From positions 89,738,084 to 89,802,083 of the forward strand of contig CM045770.1 of assembly GCA_025200525.1 (NCBI GenBank): a stretch of DNA of 64,000 bases, given 5' to 3'. The translations under genes were made by a program, and so were the position numbers. Under the pieces are notes generated by a model. That model was not told the origin of the DNA, made no database searches, and worked only from the letters and a program-made list of their open reading frames with translations. Positions 32,561 to 43,854 of this stretch are shown in pieces (positions within the stretch are counted from its first letter, which is position 1; each line of letters opens with the position of its first letter). The stretch is from Camellia lanceoleosa. Lineage: Eukaryota; Streptophyta; Magnoliopsida; Ericales; Theaceae.

Positions 32561-34980
32561 GAATTTGTATGGATAATAATTGTATATAAAATCCTAGTGG
32601 AGATGACTCGTATTGAGCGGAATGGATGGATGAGAGTCTTAATAAACTTCAATTTATTTGATAATTATCTTTAATTTATTTAAAAATTAGTGAAAATCAG
32701 TGCTATTGACAAGATGTGAAAAATATAATAAAATATGTTTCTATAAAATAATATAAATAGTTAGATTTTTGTATGTAAATTATGAAAACGAAAAAATATT
32801 GAAACCTATAATTTAAGTTTTACAATTTTATCATAATTTATGTATCAATTTTTAATTTGTCACAACTTCAATCATGTAAGTTTCAACTCTAAAGTTGTAA
32901 ATTTGGGTGAGTTAAACCCAAGCAACTCAAGTCAAGCTTGTAAAATTTTAAAGATTGTGCAACATCATTATAATTCAGTGAGAACCTATGTAAAATTAAA
33001 AAATTCGAATAAATTTAAATGGACTTGGGTAGAGACACCAAATAACCTGAGCAATCGAAATAAAATTGTATATATAAATATATAAAATTATGTGCTAGTT
33101 TATTTTTTAATAATAAATAAGATTAATTAAAAATTTAATATTAATGAATAAAAGCAAATACACTTTTAGAAAGGGATCATTGAATAAATTGATATTAAAA
33201 AAAAATTAATATTGGCATAAAATAATTTAAATATTTTTTTTCACAAATTATTTTTTATTTGAAAATTACAATAAAATTAAATTAAATTTCTTACAAAATA
33301 AAAGTATTTGGATTTTTTTTTTTTTTTTTTGTTTAAAAGGTAAGAAGAAAATTTAGAATAGTATTCTCATTTGATCTGAAAATAATTCTAGATGACCAAT
33401 AAATTATCACCTATAATCCTTATTTTTTTTAAAAAAATAAAAAAAGATATTCCATAAACCGTCACTGTTATTAGAAAAATAACATTTATTTCTATTTGTT
33501 TTTAACAAAAGTCACATTTTAGCAATTTGAGCCAAATTTTTTTAATTTTTTTTATTATTTTAGTTTGTTTAATTGACAACTGAGATTAAAAAAAATTAAT
33601 AGGATCCACCATATTTCGCAATTGTTAAAAAAGTCTAGATGAACAATAATAAAAATGTTTGAGACCCACAAAAAAAAAACACCCACAATTGTATCCACAA
33701 TGATGTGGTATTATTTGTGTCAACTCATGACATAGGGTCTAACTCTCTTGTTACATCATTGTGGGCGAAAGTATGAGTCTATAGCATTGCTAGAATAATA
33801 AATTATCACATGTATGTAACTCTCATTTTCTTTTTTTATTATATATAAAAAAATCACTAACTATCACTTTTAATAGAAAAAAATGTTTATTTCTATTTGA
33901 TTTTAGCAAAAGTCACTTCTTAACTATTTAAACCAAAAAAAATTATTTTTTATTTTAATTTGTTTAATTGACAATTGAGATAAAAAAAAATTAATAGAAT
34001 CGATTATGTTTTGACAATTGTTAAAAAAGTCATTCATTTTCTTAATATTTTCTCCTTTTGTTAAAAAAAATATTTGTATTAAAAAAATTTATTGTTTAAG
34101 TCCTTGTAGTTTAGAAGGACATAATTTTTTTTATTTTATAAAATTTAAAACCAAAAATGACAAAAAAATAAAATATAAACTTTTAATAGTGAGTAATAAT
34201 TTGAATATGCGTATTTAATGTTTAAACCAATAATATTATGAGACATGTGAATATTGATATCTTTTTAATTACACTAACATAATTTTAAAAAGAATTTAAA
34301 TTTAAAATTTTATTTTATAATTTAATAAAAGATGCATAAATAAAAAAATGAATATCGATCTTACTCTGGTAACAAAATTTAAGGAAAAATCTAAATTTAA
34401 AATTTTATTTTAAAACTATAAAATTAATTTATAAACGAATCATATTGTGACACATATTAACAAAAATTAAACAAAGTAAAAAAAAAATAGAATTACAACT
34501 TTAAGCTTTAATAAGATGACACTGTTTTGCAATTATAATAGTATATAAATTTTGTATGAGGTTTTGAAAATCTCAAAATATCTCTTCTTAAAAGTATTCT
34601 TTTGTAAAATATATAAATAATCTCAACGTCACTCTTATTGCTCCTAAATACAAAAATTATGAGCTAATTATGATAATTTTAAATTTGTATTTAAAACTTA
34701 TAAATTATGGGATAGATCATTATAATTTTAAATTTTTTTTTGTGCTAATTTTAAATTTAAATTAATAGATTACTTTCCATATTTAGTGACCCTCAAATTT
34801 GAATTTTGAAATAGATTAGTATACTTTTTATTTTTATTTTAGATTTGATATACTTTTCATTTGAAAATCGTAAATCAAGGGATATTAATTTTTATTTATT
34901 TATTTATTGCTTGAATAAGAGTTAGCCAATCGAAAAAACTTTTAAGTTTTAAAAGTTAAAAAATTATGAAATTTAGATTG
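32561..34980. repeat. AT-rich DNA with a ~240-bp direct duplication
   Basis: No gene is seen. Segment 33395-33640 resembles 33790-34035: both have AATAAATTATCAC, TTATTTCTATTTG, TTTAATTGACAA and CAATTGTTAAAAAAGTC in the same order. Between the copies is a 12-bp inverted repeat CCACAATGATGT (33695-33706) and its complement (33752-33763). The rest is homopolymeric A/T runs. Confidence 0.55.
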
Positions 34981-35348
34981 AGAATTTGGAGCTCTTAGAG
35001 GCCTTATGAGTTATAAACCCCCTTTTGCTTATAGAATATATATATAAATACCAAAATATTACTGTAATAATGTGCCATAATTTTATTGGCTTAACAACCT
35101 CAATATAACAAGTGGCTTAATTTAATTAGTCAAAAACTTATTTGATGTATCATTGTGGTTTAATTTAATTAACCAAGGACTTATTGCATCATTTTAACAT
35201 GTGGCAATTTGATTTGACCACTATGTAATCTTTAATTTGCAACCAATTAGACACATGGGAAATTTAATTTTTTAATAATTGTGCCATATTTTGTAGGCCT
35301 TTGTAGTATGTGGCAATCTGTAATTGATTGAAAATTTTCATGCTTACA
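34981..35348 (-). repeat. 3' LTR of gypsy element G1 (proximal part; far end not located)
   Basis: On the minus strand TGTAAGCATG starts at 35348, directly after a GAGGGGGCATT polypurine tract. A TATATATATA-like box lies at about 35050-35036. The other end of the LTR cannot be fixed by eye in the AT-rich DNA. Confidence 0.55.
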
Positions 35349-35649
35349 AATGCCCCCTCGAGACTTGCTTGCATATACGTTCCAGAAGTGTGAAAAGTGA
35401 GCGGGTCTCGAAACTTGACTTCTTGAAATTTGTTAGACGATTTAGTAACAACTTCTTAGGTCTTGATTTTAAATCACCATTTCAGAACCTCACAACGTGC
35501 TAAATTTTTATTTGGTTAGGTTAATTCAACTTAAAACATGAGTTCAAGTTGCCTACGTACCCCAAAATGATCAAGCTAGACGCAATTCAATTATGTGTCA
35601 TTCACAATTTCAACTCATGTGGACAAGGTGTATCATGTAGTTTAGGCTC
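35349..35649 (-). other. Polypurine tract and 3' region of G1
   Basis: CTCGAGGGGGCATT at 35362-35349 abuts the LTR. GTTGCCTACGTACCCC (35548-35563) is shared with T1 at 4710 and 12071. No pol domain lies between the gag end and this tract. Confidence 0.55.
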
Positions 35650-36230
35650 GTGCGTTAAGGAGCATTGCAGAGGCTTCAATTTGCGATGCTCCAATTTTTA
35701 GGCGATAACATAAAGTTTAGGCTCGTACCTAGGCGCTCTTCTGACTTTGATTCACTTTGAAGATCAACTCGTTGATTTGGTGGAGTTATGAAGTCCAAAG
35801 GCGTAAAGCTCATTGTAGTTGCATACGACGTTGCTTCAGTTTCAACTTCATTGTACAATTCTTTGATTGGGATTTATTCTTCTCCATAGATAGAGATGTC
35901 AAGCTCCATATCCCGAGCTCGTGTGGCCAACTCTTCAAACATCTTTGTTTTTATACCTTGTAAGATGTATTAAAGGGTCTAATTCATTCCTTGGATGCAC
36001 ATCTCAATAGTAGAAGTTCAAATAGACGATCCTTGCAATTGAGGTTAAGGCTTCTCCAACTATTAATGTAGTCAATGATAGATTCTTCTTGTTGCTGGTG
36101 AGAATTAATGAGCTCGATCATACTGACGATACGTCGAGCGTTGTAAAAACACAAAGGAACACCATCTCAAATTGCTTACAATTGTTTATGAAATTTGGCT
36201 TAAGCTCTTTGTACCAGTCGAAACCATAGC
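35650..36230 (-). pseudogene. G1 gag, third and C-terminal part
   Basis: The minus strand from 36230 reads GFDWYKELKPNFINNW, then FTTLDVSSVMIELINSHQQQ, DYINSWRSLNLNCKDRL, and after a shift TSYKV...LATRARD-like sequence. This is the plant gypsy retrotrans_gag pattern. The last open stretch ends at 35676. It continues the frame of the fragments at 54830-54709 and 48115-48095 once the insertions are removed. ATAGC (36226-36230) is the TSD of LTR2. Confidence 0.82.
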
Positions 36231-36412
36231 TATAGAAACCCAAATTTAACCCGTCTGTATGGGTGCCCCAGTACACTTACGGGCTTGTGAATTTTATGTA
36301 TTTACTTTCTTATTTGTTGATGTTGGGAGTTGTTTTCGTGCCTTAGGATTGTTTCAAGAAATTGAGCAGCAGAATCTATTTCAGCGTGCTCGCGCTCGCA
36401 ACCATGGGCATC

Positions 36413-36634
36413 ACACCCGCAATGTGGAAAGGTGGAGGTCATGGCCGCAATAGGCCACAACCGGTTGCAACCAAATGAGTGCTTCAGGTTTGGTGGTTGG
36501 AGGGGAGAGTGTGTTTCCCGTGAAGGGCCACAGTGTCAAGCCGCGAGTAGCGAGGTTGTGTCTGTGACCTACCTTGTTGGCTTGGTCGCACCCGCAATGG
36601 TAGGTTCGCACCCGCGATCTATTTTGTATAAAAT
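36413..36634 (+). promoter_or_regulatory. U3 promoter of LTR2
   Basis: CACCCGCAATG occurs at 36413 and 36588, followed by CGCACCCGCGATC at about 36607. GGCCGCAATAGGCC lies between, before TTGTATAAAATA at 36625-36636. A GC-rich word cluster thus stands just upstream of the TATA box, as in the other LTRs here. Confidence 0.5.
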
Positions 36635-37430
36635 AGAGCAGTCTATGAAAATATCTCATTTTGTATCCACTTTATCTTCTCTCTCTATTCTAGCAACTTT
36701 TGCCCTAACATTCTTGGGCTTAAGTCTTGATTTTGAGACCTCTAGCCTCGGTGTTGATCTCCTATTCCTTCGTGTGTTTTGTAGAGCTTGGAGAGGGCTT
36801 TGGTTTCATCTCAACCAAATCTTGTTTTGGGCGACGGTTGGTGCTTCTACCTTCCCATCTTCTCTTCAAGAGGTAGATGTATGGTTGTATTCCTCTAACT
36901 CAATATGAGTTTGTTAGTGTATTTGTGGTATTTTGTGTACAAACACCATCTTCTTGTTGTTGTTGATATAGTTGTTATTTTGATTTTGGAAATCATAAGT
37001 CATGGGTTGAGGGTTTGGTTGAATTAGAGATTGATTATTTATAATCTAGCTACTAAACTTAATTTCCATGAATAAAATTGCATGTGGGTGATTGTCGTTG
37101 AAAAGCCCCAATTTTGATGAAAAACCCTAGGTGTATATTATTTGGGAATTTGAGAAATTGTTGAGCATGTGTTGAAATTGATAAAATCATAATGAGTATC
37201 ATGATATGAAGGTGAAATTGGGAAAGTTGTAGCACTTGTATCCTTTAAAGCTTTTGGGAAGTATATTTGAATCTTTTATTTTATTTTGGGAATCTTTGGT
37301 GATGTTGTATCTTGGTTTTAGAGGGGTTCAAATCGATTTAAACTTCTTGGGATTGTTCGTTTGTGCTTGTTTACGTTGAAAAATTGTTTGGGAACTTAGA
37401 AATCTTGTTTTGGGGTCAACACCAATCTTG

Positions 37431-37760
37431 GTAGTGTCGACACTTGCCTTTTGTTGTTGGCCTCAAGGGTCGATACTGGTCTGGGAAGGGTCGACCCTTG
37501 TCTATTGCTAAATCTGGAATTGGTTGTTGAAATTTAGGATCGACACCAAGGGTTCCAAGGGTCAACCCTTGTCTGCTGCACATATTAGTGTCTTAGCTTT
37601 TCTTCCTGATGGGATGACACCTCTGTCTAAAGGGTCGACCCATGTGTGTAATTTTTAGATTTTAGGGTCGGTTTGGGCCCTACTTTTTGGGAGATTTTGA
37701 CTTGTTCTTTTCATTTGACTTTGGGGCTATTGTTCTATTAGTTCCTAGCCACTATAAATA
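37431..37760 (+). promoter_or_regulatory. U3 promoter of LTR1: AAGGGTCGACCCTT palindromes and TATA box
   Basis: AGTGTCGACACTT lies at about 37432-37444, AAGGGTCGACCCTT at about 37486-37499, and AAGGGTCAACCC and AAGGGTCGACCCAT at about 37557-37570 and 37629-37642. CTATAAATAGG follows at 37752. Confidence 0.55.
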
Positions 37761-38393
37761 GGTTCCAAAACACTTTCTTCTCATTACTTTTCCTTCTATT
37801 TTCCTCTCAAACCGTGACTTCTCTTTTTTCTCTCTAAACTTAACTTTTTCACACTTAGATCTTCAGATCTACTCATCTATAGCCATCTTTTCACCTTGGT
37901 CATTTGAGAAAGGTTATAGATCTTGTCAAGGGCTTTATATTGATCTGAGTAGTTTGTGGTTTCGTTGCCAGTGATTTTTGGGTTGTCTTCTCTTCGCTTC
38001 AAGAGGTAGGGATTTCTTGCTTCTCTTCAATACTTCGTCTATAGATAGTTATGTGGTAGATGTTTATTGCATAAAAGTCATGTATATTGGAGTTCTTTTT
38101 GAAAAATCATATGAGAGATATTTAGGGTTTGTTACTTGGGGGTTGAAAATCAATATATAAATTGTTGTTTGGGTTCTTTAGGGAATAGTTTAGCATGTTG
38201 ATGTTGAGAGGGAGAAAAGGATCTAATTTAATATTATAAATTTAATGGATTAAAGATGAAAGAAAGTTGTGTAATATTTTGTGCTTGATTATATGGATTA
38301 TGTGATTGTGTTAATTGATTAAAGGGTTGGATTAACCATGGTATTGGAATTATTCTTGATTAATCATGTTAAATTGAGTTGAGCTACGGCTTT

Positions 38394-39554
38394 TGTTAAA
38401 CTTATTTATTTTGATGATTTATTTAATTATGTTTTAATTTATTTGGAAGAGAAAAATAGAATCAAAATTTATTTTGTCCCATTATTTCTCACCTAAACCT
38501 TTATCCTAAATATTGTTAGAATGTATTTAATATTAGATTAAATCAGGAGTTCAAACAGCCCAAAACAAAGGTTCAAACAACCTAGCACAGTAGTAGGCCA
38601 AAAGGTTCAAAAGGTTCAAGTGGAAGATATTCAAATTAGTAATGATGGAAGTACAACGGCTATCAACGGCTATAAAGGTTCAAAAGGCCAAAAGGAAGAT
38701 ATTCAAATTTGTAATGATGGAGTAAAAGATGTTCAAATTGGTAATGATGGATGTACAACGGCTATAAATTCAAATGACTACAACGGCTATAAACGCCTAT
38801 AAATTCAAATGACTACAACAGTTATAAACGACTATAATTTTCATTGTACATACCAAAGCTTCTAATGTAAACAAGTTACAAAAAACCTGAAAATATTCTT
38901 TGATCTATAATCACTTACATCTTTTATCATAAATTATACACTGAGCTTTATAGCTTTAAGCCTATCTTTCCTATGTGAGATTTACAGAAAAATCAAAGTT
39001 TCATTTTATATATCTATCTTTGAGAGATATTTATTGTAAGCTTTCTTTGAAAGCAAAAATACCATTTCATCTTGTAAAAGTGTTGCAAACACTGTGTTCT
39101 TGAAATCTTGAGAGTGATTGTGAATCACCTAAGATTTGCAAGGGTTTGGGCTTGTGAAGTCTGTGTAAAATCCGTGGAGGATTGCTCCATTTGTAAAGAG
39201 GTTGCTAGCACCCCTGTGAAGCTAGAAGATAGTGGAAAATCTCAAGTGAAGCTTGAGGAGTGGATGTAGGCTTGGTTGAAGCCGAACCACTATAAATCTG
39301 TTTGTCTCATCTTCCCTAATCTCTTTACTTTCCTACTACTGCTATAGCTATCTAATATTCATGTGTTAATCATTTGATTTACCCAGTATGTTAGTTATAC
39401 TTCATTGTTATTTTGCTTGATCATTTACTGCTAAGTTCATCATTGTGCTTGTTAATAATTTGTTGTACTAGTAGTTAATTTTATTGGGATATTATTAATT
39501 TTAATTTGTAGAAACCTAATTCACCCCCTTTCTTAGGTTGCTTTTTGGGTAACA
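38394..39554 (+). repeat. 5' LTR of N1a
   Basis: TGTTAAAC...GGGTAACA, 1161 bp. The U3 holds repeated words: GATATTCAAATT + GTAATGATGGA three times (38627-38750), and ACGGCTATAAA-like words at about 38757-38837. Confidence 0.92.
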
Positions 39555-39556
39555 AT

Positions 39557-39574
39557 TGGTATTAGAGCCTGGGG
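39557..39574 (+). other. Primer-binding site of N1a
   Basis: TGGTATTAGAGCCTGGGG, two bases after the LTR. It differs by one base from the initiator tRNA-Met complement TGGTATCAGAGC, which N1b keeps. Confidence 0.85.
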
Positions 39575-39620
39575 CTCTTGTTTAGATTTAACAATCTTGA
39601 GTTTTTGATCCATAGCAACG

Positions 39621-40931
39621 ATGTATTCTACTTACTCTGCTGTAGAACAAGCTAACAATAGGCCACCTCTCTTTGATGGTAGTAATTACATTCATTGGAA
39701 AGAAAAAATGACTTTGTATCTTCAAGCTACCAATTATGCTTTGTGGCTCATTATCACTAAAGGTCCTAAAATCCCTACCAAGGTAATAGGCCATATCAGT
39801 GTGCCTAAACTTGAGGATGAATTTTATGAGCGTGATTATAAACTCCTTCAAGCTAATGCTAAAGCCAAGCTTATTCTTGTGTGTGGACTAGATGCAAATG
39901 AGTACAATAGAATTTCTAGATATATTACTGCTAAAGAGATTTGGGATAAACTTGAAATCACCTATGAAGGAACTAGCCAAATAAAAGAGTCTAAAATTGA
40001 CATGCTTATTCATAATTATGAACTCTTTACTATGGAATCATTTGAATCTATTTCTGACATGTTTTATAAATTTACCAATATTATTAATGCTCTAAAATCG
40101 CTTGGTACGTCTTATACTAATGATGAGCTTGTAAGAAAAATACTTAGGTCTTTTCCAAATGAATGGGAAACTAAGGTTACAACTATCCAAGAAGCAAAAG
40201 ACCTAACAAAATTAGGAATTGAAGAACTCCTAGGCTCACTCATGGCTCATGAACTTTCAATGATAGATGTCAACAAAAAGGAAGCCATTTGGGGAGAAAA
40301 TGATGGAGTAGCCAACTTGTGTCTCATGGTTCTTGGAGAAGAAGAATCCACTCAAAATGAGGTAATTTCAAATTATGTAGAACTTGAAAGTGCTTTCAAT
40401 GAATTACATGGCATATTTAGAAACGTTTGTGTTAAGAATTCTAAATTAAAGAAATTAGTTACTTCTTTTTCAAATGATATAGGTGTTTTAAAAATGAAAA
40501 ATGCTACTTTGAAAAATAACTTTACATCTATTGCCAATGAAAAAAATATTTTGAAAAATAATGTTGAGAATTTAAACAAAACTCTTGAAAATTTTGTAAA
40601 AGGAAAAGAAAACCTTAACAAGCTTCTTGGAAATAAAAGATGTGTTTTTGACAAAGTAGACATTGGTTTTGATCCTCCTAAACTTTTTATGAGATTAAAT
40701 GTTCTTGAGACTAATCCTCATGGACCCAAGAAAGTATGGGTACCAAGAAAGAAATCAAGATATTTTGTAGGTGGAATCTCAAAGAACACCAAGGACTTCG
40801 AGAGGAAATGCACAACAAGAGTGTTCAATCTAAAGAGCAAAATCAGCTCCTACAAGAAGAAGAATAATGAAATGAAAATCACCAAGATAAACAATATAGG
40901 TAATGTATGGGTGAAGATTCCAAAGAGGTAA
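39621..40931 (+). CDS. N1a gag-like protein, 436 aa, uninterrupted
   Basis: The ATG at 39621 is the first after the primer-binding site. Residues 15-45 (PPLFDGSNYIHWKEKM) are the DUF4219-like start of copia gag. Residues about 60-210 are a UBN2-type capsid region (AKEIWDKLEITYEGTSQIKES, SDMFYKFTNIINALKSLG, ILRSFPNEWETKVTTI, EELLGSLMAHE). The usual segment with a CCHC zinc knuckle is absent: MAHELSM passes within a few residues to LCLMVLGEEE, which normally follows the knuckle. A coiled-coil-prone stretch follows (about 255-345), then KGKENLNKLLGNKRCVFDKV and GPKKVWVPRKKSRYF. It ends in a basic tail, VKIPKR. It presumably builds or enters particles. The frame is open with no stop, unusual in this window. 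Confidence 0.88.
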   Translation: MYSTYSAVEQANNRPPLFDGSNYIHWKEKMTLYLQATNYALWLIITKGPKIPTKVIGHISVPKLEDEFYERDYKLLQANAKAKLILVCGLDANEYNRISRYITAKEIWDKLEITYEGTSQIKESKIDMLIHNYELFTMESFESISDMFYKFTNIINALKSLGTSYTNDELVRKILRSFPNEWETKVTTIQEAKDLTKLGIEELLGSLMAHELSMIDVNKKEAIWGENDGVANLCLMVLGEEESTQNEVISNYVELESAFNELHGIFRNVCVKNSKLKKLVTSFSNDIGVLKMKNATLKNNFTSIANEKNILKNNVENLNKTLENFVKGKENLNKLLGNKRCVFDKVDIGFDPPKLFMRLNVLETNPHGPKKVWVPRKKSRYFVGGISKNTKDFERKCTTRVFNLKSKISSYKKKNNEMKITKINNIGNVWVKIPKR

Positions 40932-43344
40932 ATGAAGGTATAACTCCTAACACACCTTTAAGCTTAAAGTTTTATATTCTTTAAGGTGTGATTTGTGTAC
41001 AATAGGTTGTGTCTAATCATTAATTCCATGTAACTTAGTTGTACTAAGTTTGCTAAGTCATGTTCTGCTAGTTCCTTTCAAACATTCATTGAACTCAAAA
41101 ATGAGAATTATATTATTTTGATGAATACCTATTAGAATATGAACGATTTATGTATTCATTAATATTTTATATCATGTCATCCGTTGCTATGAAAAAGAGA
41201 TAAGAAGTGATTTTTTTTTAGCATACTTTTCATATCTTATATATGACTTCATATTAATATGTTAATTTCTTTTTGAGTCATATCTTTGTAGAATCAATTT
41301 TGATGTCATGGCATGTTTTTGAGATGTATGCTATCTATATTTTGAATTCTACATTTGTGATCTCAAGAATATACTCAATATGAAAATTTCATACTTATAT
41401 GCTTTACATTGGAATATTTGAATGAGTTGTGAAATTCCTTGATTATGATCCATCAACAATGTCTAAATGAAAAGAAGTATCATACATTTGTAGAGACATT
41501 GCATCTATCCTATTGAATATCTTTTGAATGTGGATTATATTGGCATACATCTCATGAAATGTTTTTGATTGATAAATTGTTGAATTAATTGTTTATAACA
41601 TTCATGTTGTGTTCCACATTAAGTAAAATGTTTTATCACACTTGAGTATGTGGATTGAATTGATGAAAATGCCTCTTGATAATGTTATGTGATTTAATGA
41701 GATTGTTGTATCATTTCTTAATAAAACAAAGAGCATAACACTATTTTCTTATGCATATTATGCTATACATTACAACTTGAAAATTCTGAAAAATAGCATT
41801 CCAAACTTTTGTTTGATCATTGAATTATTTTTCACCTTTTTAGTTTGTGATAAAAAGTGATTTGTGTTGTATTTTTATTGAGTAATAGTGATTGTTCTAT
41901 GAATGTTATATTTACACAAAATAGAAAAGGGTAGCACTAACTTAGGGGGAGAAATCATTTTGCTAACATACTTGTTAAATCCTTTTGAGATGAACTCCTC
42001 ATGAAAGAAAATTAAAGATTGAAAAGCTTCCATCTCTTGAACCTAAGGTATGCCTCATATACTCTCTTAAGTTTTTGAGGTAAAAATTCTATCTTATATC
42101 CCTTGAGCTAATACTGTTATTACTTTGATATGAAAAAGATTGATTATGTTTCATATGATCTGCAATGTATACTCTTTGATGATGCTCTTACCTAAAAATC
42201 ATGCCTATGCTTAAATGTGTGGTACATATTGAAATTCATGATTTTTCTTAGCATATGGATTGCTATACCTTGAACATGCTTCATTTTTTTGGAATTACAT
42301 TAGTTCCATGAGATTATATTGAGTTTAACCTATTATGAGCAATATTTGGGATTCTACATAATGCTTGAACTATGATTGTTTAATCTTCTAGATTGCATAT
42401 TAGTATCCTTGGTAGATTGCATGTTGGTATCATTTTGGCATCATATTTGATATTATTGACGAGAACATTTCAGTTATGAGTTTTCATTTATCATATCTCC
42501 TACTGATTTTTCCAAATGAAACAAGGGGAAGAATTTAAACTTGATTATTTTTTGAAATCCCCTTAGTTTCTATTCTATTTTTGATATCAAACTTATGGGC
42601 TTGCACCTTCACATGTTACTATTTTTTTTTGCCCATTATTATCAAATGGTATGAGTTTCAATTGTATGATCATTATGTGCTATCATTTTTTTTGGTATCA
42701 TAGAGCTACCTTGATATGGATGATTATTTGTGCTATAATGAGACTTACATTCTTTCATCCTATATGTTGTACCATACTCCCTCCTTGTGCTTGATTTTGT
42801 TGAAAATGTCATCGGGGGAGAAAAAGAGACTTGATTGTTTTAGTATCTCTGATTATTTTGGTATCTCTATACTTTTGGTATCTTAATTCTTACAACATAG
42901 CCTTTGAGTTGATTAGTTATTGATAATGTAAGAGGAAAATCGTTTTCCTCAAGGAAGAGTGACTTGAACTTTAGCTCCATATCTATGCTATTGTTTGGCA
43001 ACCTTGTTTGATCTATGCACTGTTATGTCTATTATAGTCTTGAAATTGATATGCTCTTGCTAAGAAATTGAGAATTAGATTATGCTCAAATGCTTCTCAT
43101 ATACTCATTAACAATTTGGTCTCTCATTATTATTTTTTGTTTAGACTTCATTTTCTTATATTTTTTTTCTACTTTTTAATTTCATTTTTCAGTACTTAAA
43201 TATAAAAACAAAAGCAAATCAAAATACAAATATTTACATACAAAAAAAAAAACACCTTTCATTTTTTTTCTGGCCATACGCCGATCAACATACATATATT
43301 TACATTAAAAAAAAATTCATTTTTTTTACGACCATACGCCGATC
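40932..43344. other. N1a non-coding internal region
   Basis: About 2.4 kb of AT-rich sequence where pol should be. No protease, integrase or RT motif is seen on either strand. It is shared in inverted form with N1b (58119-60023), where part corresponding to about 42250-43170 is shorter. A ~60-bp duplication around CCATACGCCGATC lies at 43257-43345. Confidence 0.75.
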
Positions 43345-43854
43345 TTACTTACTCACCTCTTCCACCGCTCTCTTCTTCTTTTTATCACCTTGGGCGACCG
43401 TTGATGCCCCTGCCCCCATGCTTTCGTTGAGAGCAACAACTCCCCGCTGACTATCAAAGGCCAAGAACGACGTTGCTTCAAATCGGGTCATGGAGGTGGT
43501 CTTTCGTTTAAGCTCTTTATTTTCGGCCTTCAGTGTGCTTATTTCTGCTCGCGCATTCTTGTACATGCGCTGAAGCAGAGAGAGTTGGGCATTGACCTGA
43601 TGGAGCTCACTCGTCCTGTTCTGCAATCGGTGAGCCAATTTTGTGACTGCAGTCACTGTTTCCATACAGGACGTTAGTGTGAAATGATTGGCTTCAATGT
43701 CTGATTGAGCGGCCATGATTTGCTCAATCGACATCATAGGAAGGTTAGGCAGAGGAATGATAAGAAGAGTAGGAGTAGGGGCACTCGGTCCAGCAGAGCT
43801 TATGAGATCATTCAGGTTCGGAAATAGAGTGAGGGGACAGGATGAAGAAGCCAT
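43345..43854 (-). CDS. Antisense coiled-coil ORF of N1a, 169 aa, family unknown
   Basis: ATG at 43854-43852 within ATCCATGG, stop at 43345. The N-terminus (1-50) is Ser/Pro/Leu-rich. Residues about 60-120 look like an amphipathic helix or coiled coil ([33 protein letters not shown]). The tail is Ala/Ser-rich and ends with a Lys-rich [10 protein letters not shown]. It is visibly richer in G+C than the AT-rich DNA on both sides. A decayed homologue sits at the same relative position in N1b, so the gene was part of the family before these copies spread. No RNase H, protease or known transposon motif is seen. Most likely a captured host gene fragment or an accessory element gene; function unknown. 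Confidence 0.68.
   Translation of the reverse strand: MASSSCPLTLFPNLNDLISSAGPSAPTPTLLIIPLPNLPMMSIEQIMAAQSDIEANHFTLTSCMETVTAVTKLAHRLQNRTSELHQVNAQLSLLQRMYKNARAEISTLKAENKELKRKTTSMTRFEATSFLAFDSQRGVVALNESMGAGASTVAQGDKKKKRAVEEVSK

Noticed and set aside
36432..36908. Plus-strand 158-aa ORF
   Set aside because: It spans the TATA box and transcribed start of LTR2 and has no family resemblance.
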